DNA from: Nitrospirota bacterium
GTDB lineage: Bacteria > Nitrospirota > Thermodesulfovibrionia > Thermodesulfovibrionales > Dissulfurispiraceae
DNA length: 63,164 nt
Reading direction: 5' to 3'
Assembly: GCA_023476565.1 (NCBI GenBank)
Contig: JAMCVZ010000027.1
Span: forward strand, 1-63,164
Shown piece after piece: positions 1 through 8,088 of this stretch. The first letter of the stretch is position 1; the number at the start of each line of letters is the position of its first letter. Below the pieces are notes generated by a model. It saw nothing but the letters and a program-made list of their open reading frames with translations. It had not been told where the DNA came from and ran no database searches. Made by a program: the position numbers and the translations under genes.

Positions 1-50
1 TAATCAGCCTTTCACTTCAAACCCGTCGTTAATGTGCATTACCGTTATTT

Positions 51-125
51 GCGGGCGTAACTCAGCGGTAGAGTGTCAGCTTCCCAAGCTGAAGGTCGCG
101 GGTTCGAATCCCGTCGCCCGCTCCA
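51..125 (+). tRNA. tRNA-Gly (anticodon CCC)
   Basis: Cloverleaf read by eye. The acceptor stem GCGGGCG (51-57) pairs with CGCCCGC (115-121), followed by discriminator T and an encoded CCA (123-125). The anticodon stem TCAGC/GCTGA encloses loop TTCCCAA, giving anticodon CCC (glycine, GGG codon). The T arm GCGGGTTCGAATCCCGT is canonical. The gene is the integration target of the island that follows: its 3' half is repeated at 8429-8475, so the tRNA stays intact after integration. Confidence 0.96.
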
Positions 126-127
126 TT
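81..127. repeat. attL: 47-bp direct repeat in the tRNA-Gly 3' end
   Basis: The segment from the anticodon loop (TTCCCAAGCTG) through CGCCCGCTCCATT is identical to 8429-8475. The two copies diverge at once on both sides (CAGTA here, ACTGC at the other end). This is the usual core footprint of tyrosine recombinases that integrate into tRNA genes. Confidence 0.93.
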
Positions 128-254
128 CAGTATCCCCTTGAAAACAATCAAATAACCGCTAAAATCAATAAGATAATTGCCTCCAGGAACCCCCTTTTGG
201 CGTGGTCGAGAAGCACAGAAAAGGCATGAGAAAGGGTTAAAAAGGGGTAAAACG

Positions 255-303
255 ATGGTAATAAAATGGTAGTGATGGTAATTTTATGGTAGTTTTTATG
301 GTG
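255..303. promoter_or_regulatory. Candidate integrase arm-type sites, five ATGGT(A/G) repeats
   Basis: ATGGTA/ATGGTG hexamers start at 255, 266, 275, 286 and 298, spaced 9-12 bp, close to one helical turn. The same word occurs twice, 11 bp apart, at 8351 and 8362, just inside the other attachment site. Phased short direct repeats flanking both cores resemble the arm-binding sites of lambda-type integrases. Binding is inferred. Confidence 0.5.
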
Positions 304-325
304 ATAAAACCCGTCAAATTTCCCC

Positions 326-1489
326 CTAAAGGAGGGGCAGGATGTCCTTCATTTTCTCCTCGGAAATGTGGGTGTAGCGCATGGTCGTCTCGATGTTGCT
401 GTGGCCGGCCAGGCGCATGACCCTGGGCAGCGGGTCCCCGCACTCGATCCTCCAGGTGATGAAGGTGTGGCGCAGACAGTGGAGGGTGAGGTCGGTCTTC
501 CTGAAGAGCCTGTCGTTATAGGCCGAATCAAATGTAAGCATATTCATTGATGGCTTGCTAACAGAAAACAAGTATCTACTTTTTTTCGGCATTTTCCTGA
601 GTTTTTGTATTATTTTCTCCTGCCAGATGTCATCATCAATATAGATAACCCTGGCTGAATTGGTTTTGGGAATCCACAAATTGTTTTTCAATTTCTCTTC
701 TGTCTCATCAGTAAGTATCTCCTTGGGCTGTATCTTTACCCGGTCGTTCAGTACATCATCGTGGGTAAGATATTTTAATTCCGTCAGGCGAAGTCCACAA
801 AATAGAAAAGTGATTGTAATCTCATAGAAAAGGCCGAATAAGCCGGTCCTCTTCTTTGCCTCTTCCAAAAGGGACTTTACCTCATCGTAGCTGAGAGTCC
901 TGGGGAACCTTACTACCACATCGGGGTATTTTTCGATCAGGGCCACCGGGTTCTGATCGAAGGGGAACTTTTTTTCTTTGATTGCGATGTCGATGATTTG
1001 CCTGATAAGGGAGAGGTATTTATTCTTTGTCCGGTTAGCATGGCCTTTTTCTGCGGCGACCCTTTCCACATAGTCTTTTATTAAATTTTTATATTCCTCG
1101 ATACCGGTGATTGCGACATCCCCGATATCCCTCAGAATCCGCCGGATGGTGGTGATATAGGTCTGGTAGGTAGTATTATTCCAGTGTTTTTTTGCATAAT
1201 TGTCGAACAGGGGGAATAGTTTATTTAAGGTGGGATAAGAGAGGATCGTTTTTTTCAGAAGTCTCTGGGCCTCTTCTCCTACGATTACGCCAGATTTGAG
1301 AGCCCGCAATACGTCCTCATCCTTATGGGACCCCTGCGCGGCCAGTGTTTCAAGCCTTGCCGCTTCCCGGTACAGGTGATGGGCGTTTTCTTTCGTTTTC
1401 CTATATTTCTCTTTCTCAATGGTCTTGTCCGGGAGATACACCTTGTATTTGACGCGCCATCCGCTCGCATGAGCCCCTTCATATGCCAT
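326..1489 (-). CDS. Tyrosine recombinase (island integrase)
   Basis: A 387-residue site-specific recombinase expected to integrate and excise the island at tRNA-Gly. The complete catalytic set is visible: Arg234 (CGLRLTEL), Lys275 (IPKTNSAR), His337 and Arg340 (HCLRHTFIT), His363 (LAGHSNIE) and the nucleophile Tyr372 (MRYTH). The N-terminal ~60 residues look like an arm-binding domain and ~85-180 like the SAM-like core-binding domain. The ATG at 1489 has a GGAG box 7 bases upstream. The gene reads toward the tRNA, the usual layout, and is divergent from the Xis-like gene, with a shared 80-bp promoter region. It appears intact. Confidence 0.95.
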   Translation of the reverse strand: MAYEGAHASGWRVKYKVYLPDKTIEKEKYRKTKENAHHLYREAARLETLAAQGSHKDEDVLRALKSGVIVGEEAQRLLKKTILSYPTLNKLFPLFDNYAKKHWNNTTYQTYITTIRRILRDIGDVAITGIEEYKNLIKDYVERVAAEKGHANRTKNKYLSLIRQIIDIAIKEKKFPFDQNPVALIEKYPDVVVRFPRTLSYDEVKSLLEEAKKRTGLFGLFYEITITFLFCGLRLTELKYLTHDDVLNDRVKIQPKEILTDETEEKLKNNLWIPKTNSARVIYIDDDIWQEKIIQKLRKMPKKSRYLFSVSKPSMNMLTFDSAYNDRLFRKTDLTLHCLRHTFITWRIECGDPLPRVMRLAGHSNIETTMRYTHISEEKMKDILPLL

Positions 1490-1569
1490 GTCATATCTCC
1501 GTAAAAGTGTAGTGTGGGCCGAAATATAATATCTGCAGAATATTAGGAGCAGACAGCGAGGAGGGCGCT

Positions 1570-1797
1570 ATGAGAGTGAGGAGAACGTATACGACCGAAG
1601 AAGTGCACAGGATGACCGGGATGTCGATCTATACCATACGGGTACAGGTAAGGAAAAATGAGTTCCCGGTCATGCCTATCAGCGGGGGAGGGAAGGGGAA
1701 GGATTTTCTCTTCCCCAAGAAAAAGGTCGATGACTGGCTCGACGGAAGGAAAATATATAATCCATATCCTTCTGGTTCAGGACCCAGACATTCCTAA
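1570..1797 (+). CDS. Xis-like helix-turn-helix DNA-binding protein
   Basis: A 75-residue protein with an N-terminal MerR/excisionase-type HTH: RTYTTEEVHRMTGMSIYTIR, then a basic wing ending in FLFPKKKVDDWLDGRK. This is the usual pattern of recombination directionality factors or Alp-like regulators beside tyrosine recombinases. It has a strong GAGGAGGG ribosome site and starts ATG 1570. Divergence from the integrase suggests it controls excision or represses int. The role is inferred from fold and position; a simple transcriptional regulator is the alternative. Confidence 0.75.
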   Translation: MRVRRTYTTEEVHRMTGMSIYTIRVQVRKNEFPVMPISGGGKGKDFLFPKKKVDDWLDGRKIYNPYPSGSGPRHS

Positions 1798-2120
1798 TGC
1801 TATGGAATGACAGCCGAGTAAGGATAATATATACGGGAAGTTGGTAACTGTCACAAATTGGAGCGGCATACGAACGGCTTGAGGTGCACGACTGGAAATC
1901 GTGTGCGGGATAGATATACACGAGGCATATGATCAAAAAACGACTCCAATGATGGCTAGCAGAGTTCCTTATTTTAAAAAGTACTGGATTATTTCAGATA
2001 TTTTTCGATAATATCTATATTGACCGTCTTATAAAGGTAATATTCTGTGAGGGGACGTGGACATTATTATATGGATTAGAATGATAAAAGCTCGATGAAG
2101 CATTCGAAACTCTATTCATA
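1798..2120. other. 323-bp gap between Xis and the methyltransferase operon
   Basis: AT-rich, with no ORF I can support. It holds the tRNA-Ser fragment (1871-1925) and presumably the promoter of the four-gene operon. I see no convincing -35/-10 pair, and the methyltransferase ATG at 2121 has no clear Shine-Dalgarno sequence. Confidence 0.6.
1871..1925 (+). pseudogene. tRNA-Ser(GGA) fragment lacking acceptor and T arms
   Basis: CGAACGGCTTGAGGTGCACG is followed by the anticodon stem CACGA (1887-1891), loop CTGGAAA (anticodon GGA, 1894-1896), TCGTG (1899-1903) and a long variable arm. That is the D-arm-to-variable-loop portion of a class II tRNA-Ser. After CGAGG, where GTTCGAATCCC should follow, the sequence becomes unrelated, and the acceptor stem is missing on both sides. 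It is probably the scar of an earlier integration or recombination at a tRNA-Ser gene. A tRNA-mimicking RNA used by the neighbouring system is a less likely alternative. Confidence 0.7.
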
Positions 2121-3320
2121 ATGCGAAACGGAACATTGAAATTTGCGAGCCTTTTTTCTGGATGTGGAGGGTTTGACCTTGGTTTTATCGCTAGTGGGTT
2201 CAGTTCTTGTGGCGCTTATGACTGTGAGCCTGAGGCGGTTGAGACCTTCTCTGCCAATATTAAAAGTCCTGTTTACAATGTAGATCTCACGGATGGTATC
2301 CCCAACGAGAGATCGCTCTATGGCATTGATGCTCTCATTTCTGGACCGCCCTGCCAAGGGTTCTCAACCGCTGGTAAAAGATTGATTGATGACAAGCGGA
2401 ACGACTTACTCCCACTGACTGGCCAGCTCGCCCGTAGAATTTATCCGAAAGTGCTGGTTGTCGAGAACGTAGCTGGCGCACTGTCCGGTGCGCATGCACG
2501 CTACTGGAACGAGCTGGATACAATGATGCGGCTTGCTGGCTATCGAACACATACCATTCGTTGTCAGGCAACCGATCTCGGAATGGCCCAGCTGAGAAGG
2601 CGGGTCCTGTTCTTTGCGTGGCGAACTTCACGGGATACTGATTTCACATTCCCACATTATCCTGCGGGAAGCCTGCGTACAGTTCTTGCCGGTGTCAGCA
2701 GGCAAAAGAACCATCATCCGAAGCGACTTGATCCAGGCAGCCGAGAATGGCAAATTGCGACACGAATCAAGCCCGGACAGAAGCTTTCCAATGTTCGCGG
2801 AGGCGAAAATGCAGTGGCAACCTGGGATATCCCTGAAGTGTTCGGCGCAATCACCGAAGACGAACGCACTGTCCTTGAACTCTTACGTCGCCTTCGCAGA
2901 CAGGAACGCCAGCGCGACTACGGGGATGCAGACCCCGTCTCTATTCCTCGACTCAAGGCTGCCCTCGGCAACTGCTTTCATCGCCACGTTGAAGTACTCG
3001 TGACGAAAGGCTATCTCAGACGAGTGGAAGGTGGGATTGATCTTGCTGAGACCTTCAATGGAAAGTTCCGGCGACTCTCTTGGCATAAACCAAGCTGCAC
3101 AGTTGATACACGCTTTGGCTCCCCGCGATACTTTCTTCACCCATCGCAACAGAGGGGATTTACGGTTCGTGAGGCGGCTCGAATACAAGGGTTCAGCGAC
3201 AACTATATTTTTCATGGCAACGAAAAAAGCCAATATCGATTGATCGGTAATGCAGTGCCGCCGCCCCTTGCTGCACTAGCCGCTGATTTTGTGAAACGTC
3301 TGCTCGGGAGGGTCTTATGA
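2121..3320 (+). CDS. DNA (cytosine-5) methyltransferase
   Basis: A 399-residue Dcm-type enzyme that transfers methyl from SAM to C5 of cytosine. Ordered motifs are all present: I (LFSGCGGFDLG, ~11-21), IV with catalytic Cys78 (GPPCQGFS), VI (VENVAG, ~114), VIII (QLRRRV, ~157) and X (GNAVP, ~376). The target-recognition region, roughly 185-310, does not reveal the recognised sequence. Its stop overlaps the next start by 4 bp (ATGA at 3317), making it the first gene of a coupled operon. A Vsr gene lies downstream, which fits repair of deaminated methylcytosine. No cognate restriction endonuclease is adjacent, so either it is an orphan or the three coupled genes take the effector role. Confidence 0.96.
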   Translation: MRNGTLKFASLFSGCGGFDLGFIASGFSSCGAYDCEPEAVETFSANIKSPVYNVDLTDGIPNERSLYGIDALISGPPCQGFSTAGKRLIDDKRNDLLPLTGQLARRIYPKVLVVENVAGALSGAHARYWNELDTMMRLAGYRTHTIRCQATDLGMAQLRRRVLFFAWRTSRDTDFTFPHYPAGSLRTVLAGVSRQKNHHPKRLDPGSREWQIATRIKPGQKLSNVRGGENAVATWDIPEVFGAITEDERTVLELLRRLRRQERQRDYGDADPVSIPRLKAALGNCFHRHVEVLVTKGYLRRVEGGIDLAETFNGKFRRLSWHKPSCTVDTRFGSPRYFLHPSQQRGFTVREAARIQGFSDNYIFHGNEKSQYRLIGNAVPPPLAALAADFVKRLLGRVL

Positions 3321-4375
3321 CACTGGACGAACTACGCGACAAAGTTCGGAAATGGGATTTCCAAAGCACCGGGTCGGCGGATTATACAGCACATTATAGT
3401 ACCATTCTTGATCAACTCGACTATCACGCAGTGAGAGACTGGCGTGTTTATTTGCCTGCTGAACACCCTGACTTTCATTCTAACTACATGGAGCGTCTGG
3501 CAGCATGGATCGGCAATCTTACCGATGAGGCCGAGCAGAAGCTCTTTCTAGAATACGCTCTATATATCAGCTTCTTCTCTCATGATGATTTTGTTGCACT
3601 CTACCGTACAGCACTCGACCGGGAAATTAAACGATGGGTGGCCATACAAGTCGGGGCGCGCCTGGAATCTCACGGTGGGCAAGCGTTGCATGAGTTGGTT
3701 CACCGAGAAATACATAACCACACCTGGTTTTGTCCTGTCACCGATAGCATGGATATTAACGAATTTCATAAAGTTAACCATCTCGCAGGCGTTGCCCATC
3801 GCCCTTGTTTTGCATCTGTTCAGATGGAGGCGGAGCACCCAATAAACCCGAATTCTCAGATAGCTGATGATTGGACTCGCTACATGACAAATCCAAGTTC
3901 CCAGCCACTTCATTATGCGTCGCCCTCGCTGAAGCGACTGGTTCTTCTTGAGGATATTGTCGGGTCAGGCACCCAGTGTTTGAACGCTATCCGATGGGCA
4001 GTGGCAAACCTGGATAAGCCTGTCCTGTTTGTTCCGCTCATCCTTTGTCCAAATGGTGTAGAGGCCCTTCGTGCTGAGGAACGGCGATGGAGTGGACGAC
4101 TCAGCGTTCGTCCTGTAATTGAGCTTCGTCGCAACGATCTGCTCGGCCCCGAACGGCAAGGACAGCAAGGTTGGCCAATAGCCGACAAAGTGGAAGACCT
4201 GGCGCAACGTTGCGCATCTCGATCATCTGTCAACATGGATACGTTTGGCTACAAAAACACAGGTTGTTCGTTGGCGACCTTCTCGAATACTCCAGATAAT
4301 ACACTTCCAATTATTCACAACAAACCGAGCGGTGGGGGCTGGGAGCCCCTTTTCCCGAGGGTGTATCGAGACTGA
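3317..4375 (+). CDS. Phosphoribosyltransferase-like (PRTase-CE type) protein
   Basis: A 352-residue protein. Residues 208-220 (LVLLEDIVGSGTQ) match the PRPP-binding loop of type I phosphoribosyltransferases: a hydrophobic strand, an acidic pair, then GSGT. Residues 141-146 (VTDSMD) and a C-terminal PDNTLPII...GWEPLFPR segment resemble, from memory, the PRTase-like domain found in bacterial conflict systems. I recognise no helical partner domain in the N-terminal ~120 residues. Start ATG 3317 overlaps the methyltransferase stop by 4 bp, and the ATPase starts 2 bases after its stop. The likely role is an effector or regulator that binds or consumes a nucleotide or PRPP-like ligand; the activity is inferred. 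A non-catalytic nucleotide sensor is an alternative. Confidence 0.72.
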   Translation: MTLDELRDKVRKWDFQSTGSADYTAHYSTILDQLDYHAVRDWRVYLPAEHPDFHSNYMERLAAWIGNLTDEAEQKLFLEYALYISFFSHDDFVALYRTALDREIKRWVAIQVGARLESHGGQALHELVHREIHNHTWFCPVTDSMDINEFHKVNHLAGVAHRPCFASVQMEAEHPINPNSQIADDWTRYMTNPSSQPLHYASPSLKRLVLLEDIVGSGTQCLNAIRWAVANLDKPVLFVPLILCPNGVEALRAEERRWSGRLSVRPVIELRRNDLLGPERQGQQGWPIADKVEDLAQRCASRSSVNMDTFGYKNTGCSLATFSNTPDNTLPIIHNKPSGGGWEPLFPRVYRD

Positions 4376-4376
4376 C

Positions 4377-6479
4377 ATGAATATTTCAATCAATCCATTT
4401 CAGCAGCTCTACTTTTCTGATGACACACAGACGGAGACTACCTTTGTGGAACTGTTTAGTGCCGAAGTTCTACAGGCGGCTATCCACCCAGTGTTTCAGG
4501 GAGGCAATGTTGTCCTCAGCGGAGCACAGGGTTGTGGGAAGACGATGATCCTGAGCCTTCTCCGGCCTGAGACTCGCATTGCATATTGGCGTCATGGAAG
4601 AGAGTTTCCCGTGAACAAACAAATGCGCAACTTTATCTCCGCGGGAGTGAACCTGACTCGCAGCCGAATTACAGATATAGTTCAAGTTACTTTATATCGA
4701 GGCGATGAGGCCGATGAACGCGAGATGCCGTTCTACTTTGCGGATTTCTTCAACTATTGGGTCGTAGAGGATCTTATTAAGTCGGTTGAAACGATCGGGA
4801 AGAATCCGGAGATATTCGATTCAATCGTGGATCTTAACCGCATTAATATATTCGTAACATATGTTGCAAAGCAGGATTGTTGGTTTGGAGCGCTTGAGGG
4901 GGTTACAAACATCGAGCAGCTGAAGGAGCGCATTGTTAAGCGGGTGGACTTCTATAGACGCTGGGTGAACGGCAATCTTTCCGAGGAGCAGCCTGCCGAT
5001 GAAATTTCCCAAAGCAAGACGAATATTGGTGAGCCAATCGCGAGAACTGCGGAGTGCCTTCGTCAGAGCGGAATGATAAAAGATGATGTGCCTGTTCTGA
5101 TTCGCGTCGATCAGATCGAGGAGATGCACCGTGCCTTCACTGAACGGCAGCGTCGCCTTCTCCTGGCTTTTCGAAAGATGCTCAATCGCGCATTTGCAGC
5201 GAGGGACGCAAGGGTTCATTACAGGGCAGGAACTCGGCGCTATGGATGGAACAACCCGGATTTCCTAGGGATATGGGGCAGTGAGGCGCGTTTGGAGAAA
5301 CGACGTGACTACCATTTGATTGATATGGATGAAGAGCTTTTTGCGTTGGGAGAGGTCAAAAATTCAATTTTCCATAGGTTTTCCATTGATGCATTTCAAA
5401 AACGGGTGGAGTATTATTTCCGCGGTGAAGTCACAAAACTAAAGCCGAAACTCGCCAAATCCATATTTGGCAAACATCCGATTGCGGAAGAAAGACTTGT
5501 GCAGTTAAATCTCAATCCGGATGACAATCAGATTGACCGGGCTCTGGGACTCGATTCAGCAGCTGATGGAGGCACGTGGACGGACGAATGGCGCACATTT
5601 TTTAGGAAGCTATATCGATCTGGGCGCGCAGGCATGCTGGATGCAGTCTTGGCCGCCGCTTGGGGTCGCCAAACCGGAGGGGCGCGATCAAAGCGCCAGC
5701 ATCGGGAATCACCGCCGCCAGCTAATGCCCCATGGAGAGAGCGTAAATGGTGGCGAAAGGAGCACCTTGATCAGGCGGTCCTGCAGCTGATGACCCGCTG
5801 CCAGCAACGATTCATGTGGTGGGGCTACAACGACATCCGGTCACTCAGTGGTGGTAATATCACGGTATTCCTCCATATCTGTCATAGGATCTGGGATAGC
5901 TTTCTCAAGAACGAGTCCAGCCTGGAGCCAAGCAAGCGCACCGATCTTCTGAATGGCGGAACCATAGACTACAACATCCAAGCTGCGGGGATATTGTTCG
6001 CCAGTAATGAATGGTTCAACAAGCTTCCCGAGGAACCCGGTGGCAATGCTAGAAAAAGTTTTGTCGAGAAACTTGGGATGCGGCTAAATGACGATATGAT
6101 GCGTGATTTGAGAATGTCTTATCCCGGTGGTAACGGCATCTCCATTGCATTGACTGAGTTCAACTCTGAAGCGGACGATGTTACGGACCTCCGGAACTCC
6201 ATGCGCGAAGCTGTGGGTTATGGAGTTCTCTTCGCGACTGAACATTCATCGAAGACAAAGTCAGGAGGGCGTAGAATAAAATTCTATTTGAATCCAATTC
6301 TCTGCCCGCGGTTTCAACTTCCGGAAGCGAGGACCAAGGAGCCCTATTATTGGAAGATAGACGAGCTATTTGAACTAATGGATCAGGCGCGGGTAACTCT
6401 GTCCAGGGCACGCAGTCCACGTCAAAAGCCTGCCGAAAACCTTCCACTTTTTCCGGACAGTGATGAGAGGAAATCATGA
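4377..6479 (+). CDS. P-loop ATPase of the island operon (AAA/ORC-like)
   Basis: About 700 residues. Walker A is GAQGCGKT (49-56) and a Walker B-like strand ends in VDQIEE (~244-249), followed by a candidate sensor segment (HYRAGTRRYGW, ~281). The ~400-residue C-terminal part is unassigned, with basic and aromatic stretches such as WRERKWWRKEHLDQ. Most similar in pattern to the ORC/CDC6- or STAND-like ATPases that partner effectors in defence loci. I chose ATG 4377, two bases after the PRTase stop, rather than the in-frame upstream GTG that would overlap it by 130 bp. It overlaps the next gene by 4 bp. The likely role is sensing and switching; there is no nuclease motif I can see. Confidence 0.75.
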   Translation: MNISINPFQQLYFSDDTQTETTFVELFSAEVLQAAIHPVFQGGNVVLSGAQGCGKTMILSLLRPETRIAYWRHGREFPVNKQMRNFISAGVNLTRSRITDIVQVTLYRGDEADEREMPFYFADFFNYWVVEDLIKSVETIGKNPEIFDSIVDLNRINIFVTYVAKQDCWFGALEGVTNIEQLKERIVKRVDFYRRWVNGNLSEEQPADEISQSKTNIGEPIARTAECLRQSGMIKDDVPVLIRVDQIEEMHRAFTERQRRLLLAFRKMLNRAFAARDARVHYRAGTRRYGWNNPDFLGIWGSEARLEKRRDYHLIDMDEELFALGEVKNSIFHRFSIDAFQKRVEYYFRGEVTKLKPKLAKSIFGKHPIAEERLVQLNLNPDDNQIDRALGLDSAADGGTWTDEWRTFFRKLYRSGRAGMLDAVLAAAWGRQTGGARSKRQHRESPPPANAPWRERKWWRKEHLDQAVLQLMTRCQQRFMWWGYNDIRSLSGGNITVFLHICHRIWDSFLKNESSLEPSKRTDLLNGGTIDYNIQAAGILFASNEWFNKLPEEPGGNARKSFVEKLGMRLNDDMMRDLRMSYPGGNGISIALTEFNSEADDVTDLRNSMREAVGYGVLFATEHSSKTKSGGRRIKFYLNPILCPRFQLPEARTKEPYYWKIDELFELMDQARVTLSRARSPRQKPAENLPLFPDSDERKS

Positions 6480-7462
6480 AATACCGTCCTTGGGGACCGG
6501 TTGACTGGGTTCTATCGCTAAGCAGTCCGAAACAGTGGTATTTCTTCGGCACCATTGGAACCGAAGTGCGTTCGCTCTGTAGTTGGACTCAGCTGCGACA
6601 GCGAGGAGTACTCACTGGCGAGTCGTTTGTTCAGATTCAGGATGTTGATTCCATGAAATACAGAGATCGAACACGGCTCGCCCTGAATGATCGTCGGGAA
6701 GAGTATGCCCGGACTGGCGGCGATTTAGCAAAGGTACGCGATATCGAGCTTATGGTAGAAGGCTTTCAGATTGTAGCGCTTGCACGAGAAATTGAAGCAG
6801 CAGGTTCATCCATAGTTTTGGATATAACCTCTTTACCCAAAAGGTTTTTTTTCCCAATCCTCCGAGCCTTGGTGATCAGTGGAACTGTGCAAAATCTTAT
6901 TTTAACTTACACCTCTCCGGATACTTATGCTGATGATGCCCCTCTCTACGAGGATATCGAACCTTGGAAGACATTGCCGGGGTTCGGTGGAGCTAGGACT
7001 AAACCGGAGATGTGGGTCGTTAGTGTTGGTTTTCTTGTCGAAAGTCTGAAGCAGTATGCCGGGGGTAATCCGCATGAGAAAATGAAAATACTGATTCCAT
7101 TCCCTGCACCGCTTGCGGTCCTTCAACGGACATGGCAGTCAGTTGCACGCCTAGAGCAGGGGAACCCTGATGATCGTTTCGAAAAGTATCGGGTCGACAC
7201 GCTCGATATGTCAGCAGCATTCGACCGTATTCTCTCGATTGCCGGCAATCCGCCGAAAACCTTGGCATTTGCACCTTTTGGACCAAAACCAACATCGGCA
7301 GCGATGTGTTTGTATGCACTCCAGAGGGATTCCTCTGTTCACTATCCTCAACCAACTGTTTATCATCCCGAGTACTCGATGGGAATTCGGGGAAATGATC
7401 CTTCTAATGCGGTGAGCGCCTATTGGGTCAAGTACGAAGGTGAGTTCCTTTACAGCGTGTGA
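6476..7462 (+). CDS. Unknown protein, last gene of the coupled operon
   Basis: A 328-residue protein starting at ATG 6476 inside the ATPase stop (4-bp overlap), so translational coupling is likely. I do not recognise a named family. Residues 111-126 (SSIVLDITSLPKRFFF) form a strand-loop-helix resembling the D/N-x-T/S-x(2)-K/R loops of Rossmann-like CARF folds. It is followed by alternating predicted strands (LILTYTSPDTY; MKILIPFPAP) and helices, then a C-terminal region with FGPKPTSAAMCLYAL. It may be a ligand-sensing Rossmannoid subunit. That is inference only; there are no nuclease or membrane signatures. Confidence 0.6.
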   Translation: MKYRPWGPVDWVLSLSSPKQWYFFGTIGTEVRSLCSWTQLRQRGVLTGESFVQIQDVDSMKYRDRTRLALNDRREEYARTGGDLAKVRDIELMVEGFQIVALAREIEAAGSSIVLDITSLPKRFFFPILRALVISGTVQNLILTYTSPDTYADDAPLYEDIEPWKTLPGFGGARTKPEMWVVSVGFLVESLKQYAGGNPHEKMKILIPFPAPLAVLQRTWQSVARLEQGNPDDRFEKYRVDTLDMSAAFDRILSIAGNPPKTLAFAPFGPKPTSAAMCLYALQRDSSVHYPQPTVYHPEYSMGIRGNDPSNAVSAYWVKYEGEFLYSV

Positions 7463-7625
7463 TATATTGACAAAGAGACCGCAGTAAAGACCACCTTCTC
7501 AGGAGTTCACAGTAATCCATACGCAAAGAGGTCTTTTTACATTTATAACTATCGACCATTTTTTGCATTGCGGAGAGAGGGTCAATGCTCATGAAAGGCC
7601 TTTATCTTATTCATTATAATAAAGT

Positions 7626-8087
7626 ATGGAAAGAATACTAAAAGATAAGCTTCCAAACGGACATTTCCAAGATGTACTCCCTGAGCATAAGCGCATTATG
7701 CAAAGTGTGCGAGGGACGGGGAACAAGACGACTGAGGTCCGACTGCGCGGTGCACTAATTAGAGCTGGCATCAGTGGTTGGAAAGTTAATTATTCCTCCG
7801 TAGAGGGGAAGCCTGATATCTTTTTCCCTGGAGAAAAGATAGCCATTTTTGTTGATGGATGTTTCTGGCATGGCTGTCCCAAATGTGGGCATATCCCTAA
7901 AAAAAATACACCATTCTGGAAGACTAAAATAGAACGAAATCGACAGCGCGATAAGAAAGTTACATCTTTGCTGAGGAAGCAAGGAGTATTGGTAATTAGA
8001 TTTTGGGAACATATGTTGGCTCATTCCCTTTCAGGTTGTATCCTGAAATTAGTTGAGCTTATTGAGACCCGCAGGACCACATTATAG
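7626..8087 (+). CDS. vsr: Very-short-patch-repair (Vsr) endonuclease
   Basis: A 153-residue protein that nicks DNA 5' of a T:G mismatch produced by deamination of 5-methylcytosine. Family landmarks are in order: DVLPEHKRIMQSVRGTGNKT plus the following TE near the N-terminus, KPDIFF with the catalytic Asp, FVDGCFWHGCPKCGH with zinc-ligand Cys/His, and NTPFWKTKIERNRQRD. It lies 163 bp after the coupled operon with its own TATAAT box (7615-7620), so it may be transcribed separately. The start could be the ATG at 7626, which has a weak ribosome site; conserved sequence begins by about residue 16. It pairs functionally with the methyltransferase at 2121. Confidence 0.93.
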   Translation: MERILKDKLPNGHFQDVLPEHKRIMQSVRGTGNKTTEVRLRGALIRAGISGWKVNYSSVEGKPDIFFPGEKIAIFVDGCFWHGCPKCGHIPKKNTPFWKTKIERNRQRDKKVTSLLRKQGVLVIRFWEHMLAHSLSGCILKLVELIETRRTTL

Positions 8088-8088
8088 C

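Noticed and set aside
32-229. Plus-strand 65-codon frame across the tRNA-Gly gene
   Set aside because: It reads through the tRNA and its composition is explained by it.
2121-3320. Classical type II restriction-modification system
   Set aside because: The methyltransferase is clear, but none of the neighbouring proteins shows a PD-(D/E)XK, HNH or other restriction nuclease motif; Vsr is a repair nickase.
7463-7625. Terminator between the coupled operon and vsr
   Set aside because: AAAGACC/GGTCTTT are complementary but 40 bases apart with no good stem; not enough to call.
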